Notes: generated by a model not told the origin, from the sequence alone. DNA of 64,000 bases from Pseudomonas brassicacearum (GCF_003732225.1 NZ_MOBJ01000007.1:186001-250000), one strand, 5' to 3'. Shown: positions 29,338 through 40,190, counted from the first letter of the stretch. A program made the numbers and translations.

Positions 29338-29859
29338 GTGGGTACTCCTTGTCATTTCGCTTTATTTGAGCTGCAACCGAGCTTCACTCTGGATCTCGAT
29401 CAGCTGGCTACGCGCTACCGTGAGTTGGCGCGCGGCGTTCATCCAGATCGCTTTGCTGACGCTTCCGAGCGCGAGCAACGGCTGGCGCTAGAGCAATCCG
29501 CAAGCCTCAACGAGGCCTACCAGACGCTCAAAAGTCCCCCCAAGCGCGCGCGTTACCTGCTCGCCATGGGTGGTCGTGAGCTGCCGCTGGAGGTCACGGT
29601 GCATGATCCGGAATTTCTTCTGCAGCAGATGCATTGGCGTGAAGAGCTCGAAGACCTGCAGGACAGCGCCGATCTGGCGGGTATTGCAGTGTTCAAGCGT
29701 CGCCTGAAGGTCGCTCAGGATGAACTGAACGAAAGCTTCGCAGCTTGCTGGAATGATGCAGCGCAACGTGAACAGGCCGAACGCCTGATGCGGCGCATGC
29801 AGTTCCTCGACAAGCTCACCTACGAAGTGCGCCAGTTAGAAGAGCGCCTCGACGATTAA
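29338..29859 (+). CDS. hscB: Fe-S co-chaperone HscB
   Basis: HscB is the J-domain partner that delivers IscU to HscA. The 173-residue product has an N-terminal J domain with the HPD motif in [11 protein letters not shown] and a C-terminal helical IscU-binding domain. Translation most likely starts at GTG 29338, giving [12 protein letters not shown], the usual HscB N-terminus, nine bases after iscA. Confidence 0.94.
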   Translation: MGTPCHFALFELQPSFTLDLDQLATRYRELARGVHPDRFADASEREQRLALEQSASLNEAYQTLKSPPKRARYLLAMGGRELPLEVTVHDPEFLLQQMHWREELEDLQDSADLAGIAVFKRRLKVAQDELNESFAACWNDAAQREQAERLMRRMQFLDKLTYEVRQLEERLDD

Positions 29860-29910
29860 CCCAGTGCCGCCTCGGTCGCACGCCTGATATACAGATAAGT
29901 CCTGATAACG

Positions 29911-31773
29911 ATGGCCCTACTGCAGATCGCCGAACCCGGCCAAAGTCCTCAACCGCACCAGCGTCGTCTGGCTGTGGGGATCGACTTGGGCACTACCAAT
30001 TCGCTGGTCGCTGCGTTGCGCAGTGGTCTTTCCGAGCCGCTGGCCGACGCAGACGGGCAGGTCATTCTGCCGTCTGCGGTGCGCTATCACGCTGACCGTG
30101 TCGAGGTCGGCGAGTCCGCCAAACTGGCAGCCGCTACCGATCCGCTGAACACGGTGTTGTCGGTCAAGCGCTTGATGGGTCGTGGTCTGTCCGACGTCAA
30201 GCAATTGGGCGAACAGCTGCCGTACCGCTTTGTCGATGGCGAGTCGCACATGCCGTTCATCGACACCGTGCAAGGGTCGAAAAGCCCGGTCGAAGTTTCC
30301 GCCGATATCCTCAAGGTGCTGCGTCAGCGCGCCGAGTTGACGCTGGGCGGCGAACTGGTTGGCGCGGTGATCACCGTTCCGGCTTATTTCGATGACGCAC
30401 AACGCCAGGCGACCAAGGATGCGGCCAAGCTGGCGGGTCTGAACGTGCTGCGTTTGCTCAACGAGCCGACCGCGGCGGCGGTGGCTTATGGTCTGGATCA
30501 GCATGCTGAAGGCCTGGTTGCCATTTACGACCTGGGCGGCGGCACCTTCGATATTTCGATTCTGCGTCTGACCGGCGGCGTGTTTGAAGTGCTGGCCACC
30601 GGTGGCGACAGCGCCCTGGGCGGCGATGATTTCGACCACGCGATTGCTGGCTGGATCATCGAGAGCGCGGGCTTGTCCGCTGACCTCGATCCGGGGGCGC
30701 AACGTCATCTGCTGCAAACCGCCTGTGCGGCCAAAGAAGCCCTGACGAATGCCGCGACGGTTGAAGTCGCCTATGACGGCTGGAAATCCCAGCTGACCCG
30801 TGAAGCCTTCGATGCGCTGATCGAGCCGATGGTTGCTCGCAGTCTGAAAGCCTGCCGTCGCGCCGTGCGTGATTCCGGTATCGAACTGGAAGAAGTGCAC
30901 GCCGTGGTGATGGTCGGCGGTTCGACCCGTGTACCGCGTGTTCGCGATGCCGTGGCGCAAGCCTTTGGTCGTCAGCCACTGACCGAGATCGATCCGGATC
31001 AGGTGGTGGCCATTGGTGCTGCGATCCAGGCCGATACCTTGGCTGGCAACAAGCGCGATGGCGGCGAACTGCTGCTGCTCGACGTGATTCCGTTGTCCCT
31101 GGGGCTGGAAACCATGGGCGGTCTGATGGAGAAGGTGATTCCGCGTAACACCACCATCCCTGTCGCCCGCGCTCAAGATTTCACGACGTATAAAGATGGC
31201 CAGTCGGCCATGATGATTCATGTGCTGCAGGGCGAGCGCGAGCTGATCAGCGATTGCCGTTCCCTGGCGCGCTTCGAATTGCGCGGTATTCCGGCCATGG
31301 TGGCGGGTGCGGCGAAGATTCGCGTGACCTTCCAGGTCGACGCCGATGGCTTGCTCAGCGTGGCCGCCCGCGAGTTGGGTTCGGGCGTTGAGGCGAGCAT
31401 CCAGGTCAAGCCGTCCTACGGCCTGACCGACGGCGAAATCGCCCGCATGCTCAAGGATTCGTTCCAGCACGCCAACGACGACAAAGTCGCCCGCGTATTG
31501 CGTGAGCAGCAAGTCGATGCCCAGCGTTTGATCGAAGCGGTGCAGGGCGCCCTCGATGTTGACGGCGAGCGTCTGCTCGACGCCGAAGAGCGCATGGTCA
31601 TCGAGTTGCAGATGCAGAAACTGACCGAATTGATGAAAGGCACCGATGGTTACGCCATCGAGCAGCAGACCAAGCGTCTGTCGCAAGTGACCGATGCCTT
31701 TGCTGCGCGCCGCCTGGACTCGACGGTGAAAGCCGCTCTGGCGGGGCGTAACCTGAATGAAATCGAGGAATAA
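29911..31773 (+). CDS. hscA: Fe-S protein assembly chaperone HscA
   Basis: HscA is a specialised Hsp70 that drives cluster release from IscU. The 620-residue protein has the ATPase signatures [27 protein letters not shown] and [14 protein letters not shown], then the substrate-binding beta domain and a helical lid. It lies between hscB and fdx. Confidence 0.97.
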   Translation: MALLQIAEPGQSPQPHQRRLAVGIDLGTTNSLVAALRSGLSEPLADADGQVILPSAVRYHADRVEVGESAKLAAATDPLNTVLSVKRLMGRGLSDVKQLGEQLPYRFVDGESHMPFIDTVQGSKSPVEVSADILKVLRQRAELTLGGELVGAVITVPAYFDDAQRQATKDAAKLAGLNVLRLLNEPTAAAVAYGLDQHAEGLVAIYDLGGGTFDISILRLTGGVFEVLATGGDSALGGDDFDHAIAGWIIESAGLSADLDPGAQRHLLQTACAAKEALTNAATVEVAYDGWKSQLTREAFDALIEPMVARSLKACRRAVRDSGIELEEVHAVVMVGGSTRVPRVRDAVAQAFGRQPLTEIDPDQVVAIGAAIQADTLAGNKRDGGELLLLDVIPLSLGLETMGGLMEKVIPRNTTIPVARAQDFTTYKDGQSAMMIHVLQGERELISDCRSLARFELRGIPAMVAGAAKIRVTFQVDADGLLSVAARELGSGVEASIQVKPSYGLTDGEIARMLKDSFQHANDDKVARVLREQQVDAQRLIEAVQGALDVDGERLLDAEERMVIELQMQKLTELMKGTDGYAIEQQTKRLSQVTDAFAARRLDSTVKAALAGRNLNEIEE

Positions 31774-31776
31774 CTG

Positions 31777-32118
31777 ATGCCGCAGATCATTTTTCTGCCA
31801 CACGCCGAGCATTGCCCGGACGGTTTGGTTGTAGAGGCTGAGACCGGCAAGTCCATCCTCGAAGTGGCCCATGACAACCATATCGAGATCGAGAGCGCCT
31901 GCGGCGGCGTCTGTGCCTGCACCACCTGTCACTGCATCATTCGCGAAGGCTTTGACTCGCTGAATGAGGCCGATGAGCTGGAAGAGGACTATCTTGATCG
32001 AGCCTGGGGTCTGGAAGCGCAGTCGCGACTGACCTGCCAGGCAGTCGTCGGGACTGAAGACCTGACCGTCGAAATTCCTAAATACTCGCTCAACCATGCA
32101 GCCGAAGCGCCGCATTGA
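31777..32118 (+). CDS. fdx: Isc-type [2Fe-2S] ferredoxin
   Basis: This 113-residue adrenodoxin-type ferredoxin supplies electrons for cluster assembly. The ligand motif CGGVCACTTCHCIIREGF and the later LTCQAVV cysteine hold the [2Fe-2S] cluster. It follows hscA by three bases. Confidence 0.97.
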   Translation: MPQIIFLPHAEHCPDGLVVEAETGKSILEVAHDNHIEIESACGGVCACTTCHCIIREGFDSLNEADELEEDYLDRAWGLEAQSRLTCQAVVGTEDLTVEIPKYSLNHAAEAPH

Positions 32119-32132
32119 TTCAAGGAACTGGC

Positions 32133-32333
32133 ATGAGTCTTAAATGGGTTGATGTGCTGGAAATCGCGATCCAGCTGGCTGAAAGCAAGCCGGATGTGGA
32201 TCCGCGTTACGTGAACTTCGTCGATCTGCACCAATGGGTGCTGGCGTTGCCGGAGTTCAATGATGACGCTGCTCGCGGTGGCGAGAAGGTGCTTGAAGCC
32301 ATTCAAGCGGCCTGGATCGAAGAAGCCGACTGA
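32133..32333 (+). CDS. iscX: Fe-S cluster assembly protein IscX
   Basis: The 66-residue acidic product starts MSLKWVDVLEIAIQLAESKPDVDP and contains FVDLHQWVLALPEF, diagnostic of IscX (YfhJ), which binds IscS and iron and tunes cluster assembly. The ATG at 32133 follows AAGGAACTGG. It is the last gene of the isc cluster. Confidence 0.95.
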   Translation: MSLKWVDVLEIAIQLAESKPDVDPRYVNFVDLHQWVLALPEFNDDAARGGEKVLEAIQAAWIEEAD

Positions 32334-32363
32334 ACGCACCGTACGCCGTTAGGCAATACCAAA

Positions 32364-32389
32364 GAACCCGCGTATAATTCGCGGGTTTA
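32364..32389 (+). promoter_or_regulatory. Hairpin after iscX containing a -10-like TATAAT before ndk
   Basis: GAACCCGCG and CGCGGGTTT pair around TATAATT, forming a terminator-like stem after iscX. The loop holds a perfect TATAAT (32373-32378), 46 bases before the ndk ATG, with TTAGGC at 32349 as a weak -35 candidate. It could end the isc transcript and start ndk at the same place. Confidence 0.5.
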
Positions 32390-32423
32390 ATTTTTCGCAA
32401 ATTACCGTTTCTGGAGTTACACC

Positions 32424-32849
32424 ATGGCTGTTCAACGTACTTTCTCCATCATCAAGCCTGACGCAGTTGCAAAAAACGTTATCGGCGAGATCACCACTCG
32501 TTTCGAAAAAGCTGGCCTGCGCGTTGTAGCTTCGAAACTGAAGCAACTGTCCAAAGCTGAAGCTGAAGGCTTCTACGCTGAGCACAGCGCTCGTGGTTTC
32601 TTCAACGACCTGGTTGCTTTCATGATCTCCGGTCCGGTTGTCGTTCAGGTTCTGGAAGGCGAAAACGCTATCGCTCTGAACCGTGAGCTGATGGGCGCTA
32701 CCAACCCTAAAGAAGCTGCTGCCGGTACCATCCGCGCTGACTTCGCTGACTCCATCGACGCCAACGCTGTGCACGGTTCGGACTCCGAAGCCGCTGCTGC
32801 TCGCGAAATCTCGTACTTCTTCGCAGCTACTGAAGTAACCACTCGCTAA
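32424..32849 (+). CDS. ndk: Nucleoside diphosphate kinase
   Basis: Ndk balances nucleoside triphosphate pools. The 141-residue product starts [14 protein letters not shown] after the initiator and has the active-site motif NAVHGSDS with the phosphorylated histidine. Codon choice is strongly biased, as expected of a highly expressed gene, and CTGGAG precedes the ATG. Confidence 0.98.
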   Translation: MAVQRTFSIIKPDAVAKNVIGEITTRFEKAGLRVVASKLKQLSKAEAEGFYAEHSARGFFNDLVAFMISGPVVVQVLEGENAIALNRELMGATNPKEAAAGTIRADFADSIDANAVHGSDSEAAAAREISYFFAATEVTTR

Positions 32850-32877
32850 GCATTGGCTTATGAGTGAAGGTGAATCC

Positions 32878-34026
32878 ATGACTACATCGACTGCAAAAAC
32901 TAACCTGCTGGGTCTGACTCAGCTGGAAATGGAAAAATTCTTCGACTCAATCGGGGAGAAGCGTTTCCGTGCCGGTCAGGTAATGAAGTGGATTCACCAC
33001 CTTGGCGTCGATGATTTCGACGCCATGACGAACGTCAGCAAGGCCTTGCGCGACAAGCTCAAGGCTATTGCCGAAGTTCGCGGCCCCGAAGTGGTCAGCG
33101 AGGACATCTCCAGCGACGGCACCCGTAAGTGGGTGGTGCGCGTGGCGTCCGGCAGCTGCGTCGAGACCGTCTACATTCCCCAGGGCAAACGCGGCACTCT
33201 GTGCGTTTCGTCCCAGGCAGGCTGTGCCCTGGATTGCAGTTTCTGCTCCACCGGCAAGCAAGGTTTCAACAGCAACCTCACCGCCGCCGAAGTCATCGGC
33301 CAGGTGTGGATTGCCAATAAATCGTTCGGCAGCATCCCGGCAACCGCCGACCGTGCCATCACCAACGTGGTGATGATGGGCATGGGTGAGCCGCTGCTGA
33401 ACTTCGACAACGTCGTTGCCGCCATGCACCTGATGATGGACGACCTGGGCTACGGCATTTCCAAGCGCCGTGTAACCCTGTCGACCTCAGGCGTGGTGCC
33501 GATGATCGATGAGCTGTCCAAGCACATCGACGTTTCCCTGGCGTTGTCCCTGCACGCACCCAACGATGCGTTGCGCAACCAGCTGGTACCGATCAACAAG
33601 AAATACCCGCTGAAAATGCTCCTCGAGTCCTGCCGCCGCTACATGTCGTCCCTGGGCGAGAAGCGCGTGCTGACCATCGAGTACACCTTGCTCAAGGACA
33701 TCAATGACAAGGTCGAGCATGCGGTTGAAATGATCGAGTTGCTCAAGGACACCCCTTGCAAGATCAACCTGATCCCGTTCAACCCGTTCCCCCATTCCGG
33801 TTACGAGCGGCCGAGCAACAACGCCATCCGTCGTTTCCAGGATCAACTTCATCACGCTGGCTTCAATGTCACCGTGCGCACCACCCGTGGCGAAGACATC
33901 GACGCTGCGTGTGGCCAATTGGTAGGACAGGTGCTGGATCGCACCCGTCGTAGCGAACGTTATATCGCCGTGCGTGAGTTGAGCGCCGACAACGATATGG
34001 CGCAAGACGCTGCGAATCGCACTTAA
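32878..34026 (+). CDS. rlmN: 23S rRNA/tRNA adenine C2-methyltransferase RlmN
   Basis: RlmN is a radical-SAM enzyme that methylates A2503 of 23S rRNA and A37 of some tRNAs. The 382-residue protein has the radical-SAM cluster motif [15 protein letters not shown], the [13 protein letters not shown] motif, and the methyl-carrying cysteine near the C-terminus in DIDAACGQL. The ATG at 32878 is preferred to one six codons upstream, as it gives the conserved start. Confidence 0.96.
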   Translation: MTTSTAKTNLLGLTQLEMEKFFDSIGEKRFRAGQVMKWIHHLGVDDFDAMTNVSKALRDKLKAIAEVRGPEVVSEDISSDGTRKWVVRVASGSCVETVYIPQGKRGTLCVSSQAGCALDCSFCSTGKQGFNSNLTAAEVIGQVWIANKSFGSIPATADRAITNVVMMGMGEPLLNFDNVVAAMHLMMDDLGYGISKRRVTLSTSGVVPMIDELSKHIDVSLALSLHAPNDALRNQLVPINKKYPLKMLLESCRRYMSSLGEKRVLTIEYTLLKDINDKVEHAVEMIELLKDTPCKINLIPFNPFPHSGYERPSNNAIRRFQDQLHHAGFNVTVRTTRGEDIDAACGQLVGQVLDRTRRSERYIAVRELSADNDMAQDAANRT

Positions 34027-34038
34027 GAGAGGATCTCT

Positions 34039-34797
34039 ATGTCACTGCGCCTAGCGCTGCTTCTGCTGTTCGCCAGCCTGTCGGCTGGTTGTGTTCTGTC
34101 GGGTGATTTCAATCCGATGAAAACCAGCAAGGGGCGCGACGAGGCGCGTGCTGCTTACGTGCAGCTGGGCGTGGGGTATTTGCAACAGGGCATGACCGAG
34201 CGGGCGAAAGTCCCGTTGAAGAAGGCCCTTGAACTGGATAGCTCCGACCCGGATGCCAACGCGGCGTTGGGCCTGGTATTTCAGGCCGAAATGGAGCCTG
34301 AGCTCGCCGATCAACATTTTCGCAAGGCACTGTCCGGTCGTCCGGGCGATGCACGCATCCTGAACAACTACGGCAGCTTTCTCTTTGAAGAGAAACGTTA
34401 CAAAGAAGCGTACGAGCGCTTTGAGCAAGCGGCTGCCGATAGCCTTTATCCTGAGCGTTCACGGGTTTTCGAGAACCTTGGCATGACTGCTTCAATGCTC
34501 GGCCAGCGTGACCTGGCCCGGCAGCAACTGGAAAAAGCCCTGCGCCTGAACCGACAACAGCCACGTGCGTTGCTGGAAATGGCTGAGTTGTCGTACGAAG
34601 ACAGGCATTATGTGCCCGCGCGTGACTATTACGATCGTTTTAGCCTGCTCGCCGAGCAAAATGCACGTAGTCTATTGCTCGGCGTTCGGCTGGCCAAAGT
34701 GTTCGAAGATCGCGACAAGGCCGCCAGTTTTGGCCTGCAATTAAAACGACTCTATCCCGGTACGCCGGAATATCAGCAATACCTGTCGGAGCAATGA
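34039..34797 (+). CDS. pilF: Type IV pilus biogenesis/stability lipoprotein PilF (PilW)
   Basis: PilF is the outer-membrane pilotin that helps assemble the PilQ secretin. The 252-residue product has a lipoprotein signal peptide with lipobox LSAGC near residue 18 and about six tetratricopeptide repeats (for example VPLKKALELDSSDPDANAALGLVF). Its stop overlaps the rodZ start, and the pair rlmN-pilF-rodZ-ispG is the standard pseudomonad order. Confidence 0.93.
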   Translation: MSLRLALLLLFASLSAGCVLSGDFNPMKTSKGRDEARAAYVQLGVGYLQQGMTERAKVPLKKALELDSSDPDANAALGLVFQAEMEPELADQHFRKALSGRPGDARILNNYGSFLFEEKRYKEAYERFEQAAADSLYPERSRVFENLGMTASMLGQRDLARQQLEKALRLNRQQPRALLEMAELSYEDRHYVPARDYYDRFSLLAEQNARSLLLGVRLAKVFEDRDKAASFGLQLKRLYPGTPEYQQYLSEQ

Positions 34798-35831
34798 TGA
34801 AAGCGGCGCATCCAGAAGTTGTAGCAGCGACTCGCGTAAACCCCGGAGAGACCCTGCGTCAGGCCCGCGAAGGCAATGGTTGGTCGCTGGCGGAAGTAGC
34901 GCTCAAGCTCAATCTCACCGTGAATTCCTTGAAGAATCTGGAAGACGGCGCTTTCGACAAGCTGCCTGGGCATACCTTTGCTCGCGGCTATATCCGTGCT
35001 TACGCTAAATTGCTGGGCATGGACCAGGCCGTTCTGGTGCAGCAGTTCGACCAGCACACCGGCACCGATTCCAAGGGCAGCAACGTGCAAGGCCTTGGGC
35101 GTATCGAGGAGCCATCGCGGGTTTCCCACACCATTTTGCGCATCGTCAGCCTGTTGCTGCTGATTGCCGTGGTGGGGGGCGGTTTTGTCTGGTGGCAGGA
35201 TCAAACGTCGTTGCGCACCAAGGACCTGATTGGTCTGAGCCCAGAGCACGTCGAAGTCGAAGGCGCCGATGGCACCACACAGATCCATCCGCTCGACGAG
35301 CCGGAAGATCAAGCTGTGGTAGAAGGTCAGACCGAAGCCGGGACGCCTCTTGCACTGCCTGAAGGCCCGGCGACTAGCGACGTTCAGGCAACTGTTGAAG
35401 CGCCAGCTCCGGCTGCTCCGGTAGCCCCTGTAGTCGTGCCGACGGCTCCGGTTGTCGCGCCAGCTCGCACTGCGCCGGCCCCGGTTGTTGCGACACCCGT
35501 GGCACCCGCGCCTGTTGCGCCAGCGCCAGTCGTGGCCGCCGCGCCAGCACTAGCCGCTCCGGCTGCTGCACCGGCCGCTCCGGTTGCCGGCGCGGGTCAG
35601 GTTCGGATTCAGTTCTCTGCCAACTGCTGGACGCAAGTCACCGATGGCAACGGCAAAGTGCTGTTGAGCGGTCTAAAACGTAAGGGCGAAACCGCCGACG
35701 TCAGCGGTAAACCACCGTTTACAGTACGCCTGGGCTACGCCCGTGGCGCGCAGGTCAGCTACAACGGGCAAGTGGTCGATGTAGCTCCGTTCACCAGTGG
35801 CGAGACTGCTCGCCTGAAGTTGGGTCAATAA
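34794..35831 (+). CDS. rodZ: Cytoskeletal/cell-shape protein RodZ
   Basis: RodZ links the MreB cytoskeleton to the cell-wall machinery. The 345-residue protein has an N-terminal cytoplasmic helix-turn-helix domain (GETLRQAREGNGWSLAEVA), one transmembrane helix (about residues 115-135), an alanine/proline/valine-rich periplasmic linker of about 80 residues, and the C-terminal DUF4115 domain (FSANCWTQVTDGNGKVLLSG). Two ATG codons stand in tandem; either may start translation. Confidence 0.9.
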   Translation: MMKAAHPEVVAATRVNPGETLRQAREGNGWSLAEVALKLNLTVNSLKNLEDGAFDKLPGHTFARGYIRAYAKLLGMDQAVLVQQFDQHTGTDSKGSNVQGLGRIEEPSRVSHTILRIVSLLLLIAVVGGGFVWWQDQTSLRTKDLIGLSPEHVEVEGADGTTQIHPLDEPEDQAVVEGQTEAGTPLALPEGPATSDVQATVEAPAPAAPVAPVVVPTAPVVAPARTAPAPVVATPVAPAPVAPAPVVAAAPALAAPAAAPAAPVAGAGQVRIQFSANCWTQVTDGNGKVLLSGLKRKGETADVSGKPPFTVRLGYARGAQVSYNGQVVDVAPFTSGETARLKLGQ

Positions 35832-35834
35832 GTC

Positions 35835-36944
35835 ATGCACGGCGAATCTCCAATCAAGCGTCGCGAATCCCGCAAAATCTGGGTTGGTTCGGTACCGGTG
35901 GGCGGTGATGCGCCTATCGCTGTACAGAGCATGACCAACAGCGACACCAATGACGTTGCCGCCACCGTGGCCCAGATCAATCGTCTGGAAGCGGCTGGCG
36001 TCGATATCGTGCGGATTTCCGTTCCAGACATGGACGCCGCCGAAGCCTTCGGTCGAATCAAACAGCTGGTCAAGGTGCCGCTGGTTGCCGACATTCACTT
36101 CGACTACAAGATCGCCTTGCGCGTAGCCGAACTGGGCGTCGATTGCCTGCGCATCAACCCGGGCAACATCGGTCGTGAAGACCGTGTGCGCGCGGTGGTC
36201 GATGCCGCCCGTGACCGCGGGATTCCGATCCGTATCGGCGTCAACGCCGGTTCCCTGGAAAAAGACCTGCAAAAGAAATACGGCGAGCCAACGCCTGCCG
36301 CGCTGGTCGAGTCGGCCCTGCGTCACGTCGAGCACCTTGAACGCCTGAACTTCCAGGACTTCAAGGTCAGCGTGAAGGCCTCCGACGTGTTCATGGCCGT
36401 CGAAGCCTATCGTCTGCTGGCCAAGGAAATCGTCCAGCCACTGCACTTGGGTATCACTGAAGCCGGCGGTTTGCGTTCAGGCACAGTGAAATCCGCCGTG
36501 GGCCTCGGTATGCTGCTCGCCGAAGGGATTGGCGATACTATTCGCATCTCGTTGGCGGCTGACCCGGTCGAGGAAGTGAAAGTCGGCTACGACATTCTCA
36601 AATCCCTGCACCTGCGTTCCCGTGGCATCAACTTCATCGCCTGCCCGAGCTGCTCGCGGCAGAACTTCGATGTGGTGAAAACCATGAACGAACTGGAAGG
36701 GCGCCTCGAAGATCTGCTGGTGCCGCTGGATGTTGCAGTCATCGGTTGCGTGGTCAACGGTCCCGGCGAAGCCAAAGAGGCCCACATTGGCCTGACTGGC
36801 GGTACGCCGAACCTGATTTACATCGACGGCAAGCCGTCGCAGAAATTGACGAATGACAATCTGGTGGATGAGCTGGAAAGGCTGATCCGTCAGAAAGCGG
36901 CCGAAAAGGTCGAAGCCGACGCGGCAGTTATCGCCCGCGGCTGA
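35835..36944 (+). CDS. ispG: (E)-4-hydroxy-3-methylbut-2-enyl-diphosphate synthase
   Basis: IspG (GcpE) is the [4Fe-4S] enzyme that makes HMBPP in the MEP isoprenoid pathway. The 369-residue protein has [20 protein letters not shown] near its start, [15 protein letters not shown], and the cluster cysteines in [11 protein letters not shown] and [10 protein letters not shown]. It follows rodZ by three bases. Confidence 0.97.
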   Translation: MHGESPIKRRESRKIWVGSVPVGGDAPIAVQSMTNSDTNDVAATVAQINRLEAAGVDIVRISVPDMDAAEAFGRIKQLVKVPLVADIHFDYKIALRVAELGVDCLRINPGNIGREDRVRAVVDAARDRGIPIRIGVNAGSLEKDLQKKYGEPTPAALVESALRHVEHLERLNFQDFKVSVKASDVFMAVEAYRLLAKEIVQPLHLGITEAGGLRSGTVKSAVGLGMLLAEGIGDTIRISLAADPVEEVKVGYDILKSLHLRSRGINFIACPSCSRQNFDVVKTMNELEGRLEDLLVPLDVAVIGCVVNGPGEAKEAHIGLTGGTPNLIYIDGKPSQKLTNDNLVDELERLIRQKAAEKVEADAAVIARG

Positions 36945-36966
36945 TCGAACGAATTAAGGAATTTTT

Positions 36967-38256
36967 GTGAGCAAGTCTCTGCAAGCCATTCGTGGCATGA
37001 ACGACATCCTGCCCGAACAGACCCCTTTGTGGCGTCATTTCGAGGGCACCGTTTCGCGTCTGCTGGATAACTACGGTTACAAGCAGATTCGCATGCCGAT
37101 CGTCGAATTCACCGAGCTGTTCAAACGCTCCATCGGTGAAGTGACCGACATCGTCGAAAAAGAGATGTACACCTTCGACGACCGTAACGGCGACTCGCTG
37201 ACGCTGCGCCCCGAGGGCACGGCGGCGTGCGTGCGTGCAGTGCTTGAGCACGGCATCACGGGCGGTGGTCAGGTGCAGAAACTCTGGTACATCGGTCCGA
37301 TGTTCCGCCACGAGCGTCCACAGAAAGGCCGTTATCGTCAGTTCCACCAGATCGGTTGCGAGGTTTTCAACCTTGATGGTCCGGACATCGACGCCGAACT
37401 GATCGTGCTGACCTGGCGCCTGTGGGGCGAGCTGGGGATCCGTGACGCGGTCAAGCTCGAGCTCAACAGCCTGGGCACCAGCGAATCTCGCGGTCGTTAT
37501 CGCGATGCACTGGTGGAGTACCTGACAGCACGTCTGGACCAACTGGACGAAGACAGCCAGCGCCGTCTGAAAACCAACCCGCTGCGGGTGCTGGATACCA
37601 AGAACGCCGATACCCAGGCGGCACTGCTCGATGCGCCGAAGATGGCGGACTACCTCGACGAAGAGTCGCGTACTCACTTCGAGGGCCTGAAGGCGCGTCT
37701 GGATGCTGCCGGCATTCCTTATGTGATCAACCCGAAGCTGGTGCGCGGGCTGGATTACTACAGCAAAACCGTATTCGAATGGGTCACCGACAAGCTCGGC
37801 GCCCAGGGCACCGTCTGCGCGGGTGGCCGTTACGACGGTCTGGTCGAGCAGATGGGCGGCAAGCCGACCCCGGGCGTTGGTTTCGCCATGGGCATCGAGC
37901 GTCTGGTGCTGCTGCTCGAAACCCTGGAGCAGATCCCGGAAGAAATCTCCCGTCAGGTTGACGTCTACCTTTGCGCCTTCGGCGAGGCGGCCGAACTGGC
38001 TGCTCTGACGCTGAGCGAGCGGGTGCGCGATCAACTGCCTAACCTGCGTCTGCAGATCAATGCTGGCGCCGGCAGCTTCAAAAGTCAGTTCAAGAAGGCC
38101 GACAAGAGTGGTGCGTTGTACGCATTGATCCTCGGTGACGATGAAATGGCCCAGCAAGTGGTAGGTTTCAAACCCCTGCGTGGCCAGGGCGAACAACAAA
38201 GCATTGCCTGGGATGCGCTTGCCGCTCACCTGGCCACCTGCGTCGTGCAGGGTTGA
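36967..38256 (+). CDS. hisS: Histidyl-tRNA synthetase
   Basis: HisS charges tRNA-His. The 429-residue class II synthetase starts at GTG and shows the N-terminal [16 protein letters not shown], motif 2 [18 protein letters not shown], the histidine motif [14 protein letters not shown], and motif 3 [11 protein letters not shown], with a C-terminal anticodon-binding domain. Confidence 0.97.
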   Translation: MSKSLQAIRGMNDILPEQTPLWRHFEGTVSRLLDNYGYKQIRMPIVEFTELFKRSIGEVTDIVEKEMYTFDDRNGDSLTLRPEGTAACVRAVLEHGITGGGQVQKLWYIGPMFRHERPQKGRYRQFHQIGCEVFNLDGPDIDAELIVLTWRLWGELGIRDAVKLELNSLGTSESRGRYRDALVEYLTARLDQLDEDSQRRLKTNPLRVLDTKNADTQAALLDAPKMADYLDEESRTHFEGLKARLDAAGIPYVINPKLVRGLDYYSKTVFEWVTDKLGAQGTVCAGGRYDGLVEQMGGKPTPGVGFAMGIERLVLLLETLEQIPEEISRQVDVYLCAFGEAAELAALTLSERVRDQLPNLRLQINAGAGSFKSQFKKADKSGALYALILGDDEMAQQVVGFKPLRGQGEQQSIAWDALAAHLATCVVQG

Positions 38257-38296
38257 AGCTGTCAAACAGCCGATTTAGCGAATAAGGAGTATTGGG

Positions 38297-38938
38297 GTGT
38301 CGAGTACCGAAGACGAACATCTGGCGGAATTCAAAGACTGGTGGCAGCGTAACGGCAAACCTCTAGTGACCGGCGGCCTGTTGGCACTGGTCATCGTGTT
38401 CGGCTGGCAGGCGTTTCACAAGTATCAGAGCAATCAGTCGCAAGGCGCCTCGATGCTCTATCAGCAATTGCTGGAAACCACGCTGACCCCGGACGGCAAG
38501 CCTGACATGGCCCGCGTAGCGGACCTCGCCAACAAGCTCAACAGCGAGTTCGGCGGCACGGCTTACGCACAATACGGCAGCCTGTTCGTGGCGAAAGTCG
38601 CGGTCGACAGCGGCAAGCTGGATGATGCTGCAAGCGAACTCAAGGCTGTGGCTGACAAGCCTGTCAACCCGACTCTGGGCGAAGTGGCGCGTCAACGTCT
38701 GGCTCAGGTTCTGGCCGCACAGAACAAGGCTGACGAAGCGCTGAAACTGCTCGAAGGCGATGCCGACAAGGCATTCCTGGCCACTCGCGAAGAACTCAAG
38801 GGTGACCTGCTGGTCCAGTTGGGTCGTACCGATGAAGCCCACGCTGCTTATCAAAAAGCCAAGGCTGCGCTGTCGGATGAAGCGGCGGTCGGTGGCTTAC
38901 AAATCAAGCTGGACGACCTGGCCAAAGGGGATGCGTGA
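38297..38938 (+). CDS. yfgM: YfgM-like ancillary SecYEG translocon subunit
   Basis: YfgM is an inner-membrane protein associated with SecYEG and periplasmic chaperones. The 213-residue protein starts at GTG after AAGGAG, has a short acidic cytoplasmic N-terminus (EDEHLAEFKDWWQRNGK), one transmembrane helix (LVTGGLLALVIVFGWQAF), and tetratricopeptide-like periplasmic helices. It is followed by bamB with a small overlap, as in other gammaproteobacteria. Confidence 0.9.
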   Translation: MSSTEDEHLAEFKDWWQRNGKPLVTGGLLALVIVFGWQAFHKYQSNQSQGASMLYQQLLETTLTPDGKPDMARVADLANKLNSEFGGTAYAQYGSLFVAKVAVDSGKLDDAASELKAVADKPVNPTLGEVARQRLAQVLAAQNKADEALKLLEGDADKAFLATREELKGDLLVQLGRTDEAHAAYQKAKAALSDEAAVGGLQIKLDDLAKGDA

Positions 38939-40082
38939 CGTGATCCGTTGGAAACATGCAGCATTGCTGGCTCTGGCCATTCTGGCCGCGGGTTGCAGCA
39001 GCAACAGCAAAAAAGAACTGCCGCCGGCTGAGCTGGTCAACTTCAAAGAAGAAGTTGTCCTGCAGAAGCAGTGGAGCCGTTCGGTCGGTAATGGTCAGGG
39101 CGAAACCTACAACATGCTGGTGCCGGCCATCGATGGCAATACCATCTATGCCGCCGACGTCAAAGGCATTGTGATGGCGCTGGATCGCATGAACGGCGAC
39201 GTCAAATGGAAGAAAGATCTTGAACTGCCGGTGTCCGGCGCCGTTGGCGTGGGTTACGGGCTGGTCATGGTCGGCACGCTCAAAGGCGAAGTCGTTGCCC
39301 TGGATGCGAGTTCGGGTGAAGAGAAATGGCGCGCTCGCGTGACCAGTGAAGTCCTCGCGCCGCCAGCCAACAACGGTGACGTTGTAGTGGTGCAGACTCA
39401 GGACGATCGTGTGATCGGTCTGGATGCTGCCACCGGTAATCAGCGCTGGTTGTATGACAGCACTCCAGCGGTACTGACTCTGCGTGGCACCAGTGCGCCG
39501 ATCGTTACCAACCGCCTGGCGATTGCCGGTCTGTCGACCGGTAAAGTCGTGGCGCTGGATATCTCCAACGGCGTGCCGGTCTGGGAGCAGCGCATTGCGA
39601 TTCCACAGGGCCGCTCGGAGCTGGAGCGTGTGGTCGACATCGACGGTGGCCTGCTGCTGTCCGGCGACAAGGTCTATGTGGCCAGCTATCAGGGGCGCGT
39701 TGCGGCCCTGGACCTGCAAAGCGGTCGTCAGCTCTGGCAGCGTGATGCTTCCAGCTATGCCGGTGTCGCTCAAGGTTTCGGCAGCGTCTACATCAGCCTC
39801 GCTTCGGGTACCGTTGAAGGCGTCGACGAGCGTTCGACCACGTCTTTGTGGGCCAACGACTCGCTGGCCCGCCGTCAACTGTCGGCGCCGGAAGTGTTCT
39901 CCAGCTACGTTGCAGTCGGTGACCTGGAAGGTTACCTGCACCTGCTGAGTCAGGTAGACGGTCGTTTCGTCGGCCGTGAACGCATCGACAGCGACGGCCT
40001 GCGTGCCCGTCCGCTGGTGATGGGTGACATGATTTACGTGTATGGCAACAGCGGCAAACTGGAAGCCCTGACCATCAAGTAA
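38931..40082 (+). CDS. bamB: Outer-membrane protein assembly factor BamB
   Basis: BamB is a lipoprotein of the BAM complex that inserts beta-barrel proteins. The 383-residue protein has a lipoprotein signal with lipobox LAAGC and an eight-bladed PQQ-type beta-propeller (repeats such as VVALDASSGEEKWRARV and VVALDISNGVPVWEQ). The ATG at 38931 overlaps the yfgM end by eight bases; GTG at 38940 is an alternative. Confidence 0.95.
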   Translation: MRDVIRWKHAALLALAILAAGCSSNSKKELPPAELVNFKEEVVLQKQWSRSVGNGQGETYNMLVPAIDGNTIYAADVKGIVMALDRMNGDVKWKKDLELPVSGAVGVGYGLVMVGTLKGEVVALDASSGEEKWRARVTSEVLAPPANNGDVVVVQTQDDRVIGLDAATGNQRWLYDSTPAVLTLRGTSAPIVTNRLAIAGLSTGKVVALDISNGVPVWEQRIAIPQGRSELERVVDIDGGLLLSGDKVYVASYQGRVAALDLQSGRQLWQRDASSYAGVAQGFGSVYISLASGTVEGVDERSTTSLWANDSLARRQLSAPEVFSSYVAVGDLEGYLHLLSQVDGRFVGRERIDSDGLRARPLVMGDMIYVYGNSGKLEALTIK

Positions 40083-40094
40083 TGGTTTGACTAT

Positions 40095-40190
40095 GCTTGG
40101 GGTTAGTTCCCCAAGCGGCCCCGTTCTACGGGGCTCGCAGCGCTTACAGGCGCTGCCCCGAGCACCAGCCGCTGCCTCGCAGCGGCTTTT
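40095..40190 (+). other. Run of four stem-loops between bamB and der
   Basis: Four hairpins follow one another: GCTTGGGG/CCCCAAGC, GGCCCCG/CGGGGCT, CAGCGC/GCGCTG, and AGCCGCTGC/GCAGCGGCT. The last is followed by TTTTG and may be a terminator. The length and order would fit a small structured RNA or a 5' leader of der. Confidence 0.45.

Noticed and set aside
29917..32115. Reverse frame of 732 codons
   Set aside because: It is antisense to hscA and fdx and has no recognisable domain.
36928..38265. Long reverse frame of 445 codons
   Set aside because: It is antisense to hisS over its full length and reads as codon-bias shadow with no motif.
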